From Bordetella parapertussis (GTDB lineage: Bacteria; Pseudomonadota; Gammaproteobacteria; Burkholderiales; SG8-41), in assembly GCA_945906815.1 (NCBI GenBank), contig CAMDRT010000003.1:146766-210765 (forward strand): a DNA stretch of 64,000 bases, in the 5' to 3' direction. Shown in pieces: positions 61,473 through 64,000 of this stretch. Under the pieces are notes generated by a model. That model saw only the letters and a list, made by a program, of their open reading frames with translations. It was not told the DNA's origin and did no database searches. The position numbers and the translations under genes were made by a program. Numbering within the stretch: the first letter of the stretch is position 1; each line of letters starts with the position of its first letter.

Positions 61473-62647
61473 TTCAGCGCTCCCAGCAAGCGACGCGCGA
61501 TTAGCGTGCGCAACACCTGCGTGGTGCCGCCGCGCAGGGTGGACACCGGCGCACTGAGGATGCACTCCGCGAGATAGCGCTCAAACGTATCCGTCGCATC
61601 CAGCGTCGGTTCCACTGCCACCAACAGGCGTGCGGCATCGATAATTTCGCGCTCGTAGAAGGTGCCCATGTCTTTCACCAGCGCCGCTTCGGTCGCCAAA
61701 TCAACTGTGCCCTGATTACCCGACGCGGGGTCCAGCGCGAGCGCGATCGCCAGTGACATGCGGCGCAGCGTCCACAGTCGCGCGCTGAGGCGGCCCACCA
61801 TCTCATGCGCGCGCGCATCGTCTGTTGCCCCCAGCCGGCGGATCAGTTCAACCAGCAGCGGCAGGGTGGTCATGTAGCGCTCCGGCCCGCTGCGCTCCAG
61901 CGCCAGTTCCGAAGTAATCTGCTTCCAGCCCTGGCCGATGTCGCCCAGCACATGGCTGTCCGGCACGAACACCTGGTCGAGAAACACTTCGTTAAAGTGA
62001 TGTTCGCCATTCATGAAGCGTATCGGCCGCACCGTGACACCCGGTGATGTTTTGATATCGATGATGAGCTGCGACAAGCCCTGATGGCGATCGTCCGTAA
62101 GTGGCGAGGTGCGGCACAACACAAAGAACGCATCCGCCTCATGCGCCCAACTGGTCCACACTTTTTGTCCGCTGACGCTCCAGCCGCCCGCCACTTTTTC
62201 CGCGCGCGTACGCACCGATGCGAGATCCGAACCGGCGCCGGGCTCACTCATGCCCAGCGCAAATGCCATTTCGCCGCGCGCGATCGCCGGCAAGTATTTT
62301 TGTTTCAGATACTCGCTGCCATGTCGCAACAGACTCGGCCCCGTCTGCCGGTCGCCAAACCAGTGCGCCGCACAGGGCGCCGCCGCCGCGAGCATTTCCT
62401 CGGTCACCACAAAGCGTTCGAGAAACGAGCGCGCCTGCCCGCCGTAAGCTTTGGGCCAGGTCAGCCCGATCCAGCCGCGCGCGGCGACTTTCTGGGTGAA
62501 CGCGCGGTCGAATTCAGCGTGCCCCAAATGCGGCAGGTAGCTGCCCGTGGCGATTTCCGCGCGCAAAAACGCGCGTACTTCCTCCCGTAGCTCGAGCGCT
62601 GCAGGGGGAAGTTCGAGTGACGAAAAGTCTATGTTTTCGAAGAACAA
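61469..62647 (-). CDS. Acyl-CoA dehydrogenase, alpha-like subunit
   Basis: 392 residues from a TTG start at 62647. It has the FAD loop LGMSEPGAGSDLASV, the KVWTSWAHEAD segment and FMNGEHHFNEVFLDQVFVP, as in the larger FadE26/28-like subunits of steroid or branched-chain dehydrogenases. The C-terminal loop reads RGGTTQVLRTL in place of EGTSEI, so the base must come from elsewhere. Together with the overlapping downstream gene this suggests a heteromeric enzyme for a bulky acyl-CoA. Confidence 0.87.
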   Translation of the reverse strand: MFFENIDFSSLELPPAALELREEVRAFLRAEIATGSYLPHLGHAEFDRAFTQKVAARGWIGLTWPKAYGGQARSFLERFVVTEEMLAAAAPCAAHWFGDRQTGPSLLRHGSEYLKQKYLPAIARGEMAFALGMSEPGAGSDLASVRTRAEKVAGGWSVSGQKVWTSWAHEADAFFVLCRTSPLTDDRHQGLSQLIIDIKTSPGVTVRPIRFMNGEHHFNEVFLDQVFVPDSHVLGDIGQGWKQITSELALERSGPERYMTTLPLLVELIRRLGATDDARAHEMVGRLSARLWTLRRMSLAIALALDPASGNQGTVDLATEAALVKDMGTFYEREIIDAARLLVAVEPTLDATDTFERYLAECILSAPVSTLRGGTTQVLRTLIARRLLGALK

Positions 62648-62716
62648 AGCGACGCCTGCTGGAGGTGAATTTTGCTGCTGTTGTCCCGCTAGGGGATCAC
62701 GCCTGCAAACCGCTGT

Positions 62717-63475
62717 TCAAGCCATCGCGGGTCGATGTGCGCGCAGGAACGAGCGCACCTGGCGCACTGCCACGGGAATCTTGTCCTTGGCGTCCTTCCA
62801 CGGAAAGAAGGTCACTTCGGAGTGCGGCGCGAGCATCACCGACTCCATGGCGACGGCGTAAGGGTGCGGCGTGGAGTCGTCCGGCATCACCAGTAGCGGC
62901 GTCTGGCACGAACGCACGAAATCGCGCGATACGCTGTAAACGAAATCGGCGGCGGCGCCTAGGTACATGCGGGTGAGAAAACGATCGACCATGGCCATCG
63001 AGATCTCGGGCCGGCGCTGGGTGAGCTCGGGACCCCAGCCTTGCATGTTGTTGTCGTAGGAGTTGGTCGGCAACTCTTTGCGCCACCCGCTGGGCTGCGA
63101 CGCCACGGCGGCAACGATGCGATCCGGCGCCCGCTTTAACAGGTTCCATATGAATGGGCCGCCGATACAGAAGCCCAGTACCATGAAGTGCTGGATGCCC
63201 AAATGATCCATCAGTCCGAGATGGTCGTCGGTGTAGGAGTCCCACGGCCGGTCAACTTCCAGCGGGCCGGAGGACTGACCGCCCGCGGCGTTGCGCAAGT
63301 CAGCCGTGATGCAGCGATATTCGTTCTGGAGTTCCTGCGCTGGATTGAACGGCGCGCCCTTGGCGTTCCAGGCGATCGTCGAGTTCAAGCCGCCGCCGGG
63401 AATGAGCAGCAACGGGAAGCCGGTGCCGGCCTCCTGGTAGTGGATGCGGACGTTTCCTCTTTCGTAAAACGGCAT
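62717..63475 (-). CDS. Alpha/beta hydrolase with a cysteine nucleophile motif
   Basis: A 252-residue cytoplasmic alpha/beta-fold protein. The oxyanion strand LLLIPGGGLNSTI and helix elbow VLGFCIGGPFIWN are clear, but the elbow has Cys where esterases have Ser. The C-terminal segment TFFPWKDAKDKIP lacks the histidine normally found in GAGH; histidines at TPHPYAVAM and APHSEV are nearby. It may use Cys as dienelactone hydrolase does, or may not be a hydrolase. GGGAAA precedes the ATG. It is 69 bases upstream of the dehydrogenase pair. Confidence 0.82.
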   Translation of the reverse strand: MPFYERGNVRIHYQEAGTGFPLLLIPGGGLNSTIAWNAKGAPFNPAQELQNEYRCITADLRNAAGGQSSGPLEVDRPWDSYTDDHLGLMDHLGIQHFMVLGFCIGGPFIWNLLKRAPDRIVAAVASQPSGWRKELPTNSYDNNMQGWGPELTQRRPEISMAMVDRFLTRMYLGAAADFVYSVSRDFVRSCQTPLLVMPDDSTPHPYAVAMESVMLAPHSEVTFFPWKDAKDKIPVAVRQVRSFLRAHRPAMA

Positions 63476-63650
63476 GGCTGTTTCCCCTTTTCCGGTCTGT
63501 GGTTACGCAAACGCGCGCGGCTCGCAGTGCCGGACTGCCGCGCGGATGTGAGATTGCTACCACACGGGGGCGGAGTCAAGCTCCTGCTCCCGCTTCAGAC
63601 TCATACCCCATTGGAACATGCTCACCATGCAAGGCAGTTGACTAAGCCGC

Positions 63651-64000
63651 TTACAATTGCGGCATATTCGCCGCCTTCACTACCCGGGTGTAAAGCGCAA
63701 TTTCAGAGTGGATGAATTGCGCGAACGCCTCCGACGATCCGCCCTGCGGCTCTAGCCCTTCGACCTGATAGCGGTCGCGTATTTCTTTGCTGGCGAGTAC
63801 TTTAGCGGTCTCGGCATTGAGCTTCAAAATAATGTCGCGCGGTGTTTTTATCGGCGCCATAAAGCCGAACCAGGTCGAGGCTTGGTAACCCTTGAGGCCT
63901 TGCTCGTCGAAGGTCGGCACTTCGGGTATTGCCGCGAAGCGCTTCAGGCTGCCGATCGCCACCGCGCGTATGCGGCCGCTCTTCAGATGCGGTATCAACG
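63651..64000 (-). CDS. Bug-family solute-binding protein 11 (C-terminal part, cut by window edge)
   Basis: The last 115 residues of a classic-type receptor running off the right end. Seen are IPHLKSGRIRAVAIGSLKR, AIPEVPTFDEQGLKGYQAST and WFGFMAPIKTPRDIILKLNA, the conserved C-terminal lobe of the family. The start and ligand loop are outside the window. It lies 175 bases upstream of the alpha/beta hydrolase gene on the same strand. Confidence 0.88.
   Translation of the reverse strand, partial: LIPHLKSGRIRAVAIGSLKRFAAIPEVPTFDEQGLKGYQASTWFGFMAPIKTPRDIILKLNAETAKVLASKEIRDRYQVEGLEPQGGSSEAFAQFIHSEIALYTRVVKAANMPQL

Overview
The window reads as chromosome of a GC-rich betaproteobacterium, most like Burkholderiales. 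The pointers are: eleven Bug/TctC-type periplasmic solute-binding proteins in 64 kb; the order gshA-gshB-EIIA(Man)-HPr-EI of an incomplete regulatory phosphotransferase system; hslVU; the prkA-DUF444-spoVR stress triad; and many CoA-thioester catabolic genes. Genus cannot be set from the sequence alone. No rRNA, confirmed tRNA, CRISPR array, intact insertion sequence or prophage was seen.

Layout. 1-5.3 kb: a cut cupin-like gene, a class III CoA-transferase, two Bug receptors and an MFS exporter. 5.4-13.2 kb (minus): an amino-acid catabolic operon, read in the order cysteine-synthase-like enzyme, PutA, an arginase/ornithine aminotransferase fusion, and an ALDH7 semialdehyde dehydrogenase; together these would turn arginine, ornithine and proline into glutamate. 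13.5-19.2 kb (plus): an SPW membrane protein, then an aromatic amino-acid operon (HPPD, homogentisate dioxygenase, phenylalanine hydroxylase) that ends with an unusually long Cys/Met-type PLP enzyme. 19.7-24.4 kb: prkA, DUF444 and spoVR. 24.5-28.2 kb: a Bug receptor, a lipoprotein, and a small accessory pocket with an Xre regulator, a decayed YhcG/DUF1016 nuclease gene and a HigBA-like toxin-antitoxin pair.

28.4-40.6 kb: acyl-CoA ligase, two crotonase-fold enzymes, SDR, two acyl-CoA dehydrogenases, an acyl-CoA carboxyltransferase subunit, a lipoprotein esterase and Bug receptors; this looks like uptake and beta-oxidation-type breakdown of one or more unknown carboxylic acids. 40.6-46.1 kb (minus): an amidohydrolase, both subunits of a divergent aconitase X, two tandem Bug receptors and a conserved small protein. 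This is the best candidate for an undescribed catabolic system. 46.2-47.7 kb: a RelE/Xre toxin-antitoxin cassette bracketed by two 113-bp, 96 percent identical direct repeats that copy the start of the amidohydrolase gene.

47.8-58.3 kb (minus): housekeeping and envelope genes (EI, HPr, EIIA, glutathione synthesis, HslUV, TonB, DUF3299, a small His/Cys protein and a MacB/LolD-type ABC transporter). 58.3-64 kb (minus): two Bug receptors of a distinct subtype, an overlapping pair of acyl-CoA dehydrogenases that look like alpha and beta subunits, an alpha/beta hydrolase with a cysteine nucleophile, and a cut Bug receptor. Several families of short intergenic repeats lie between minus-strand genes.
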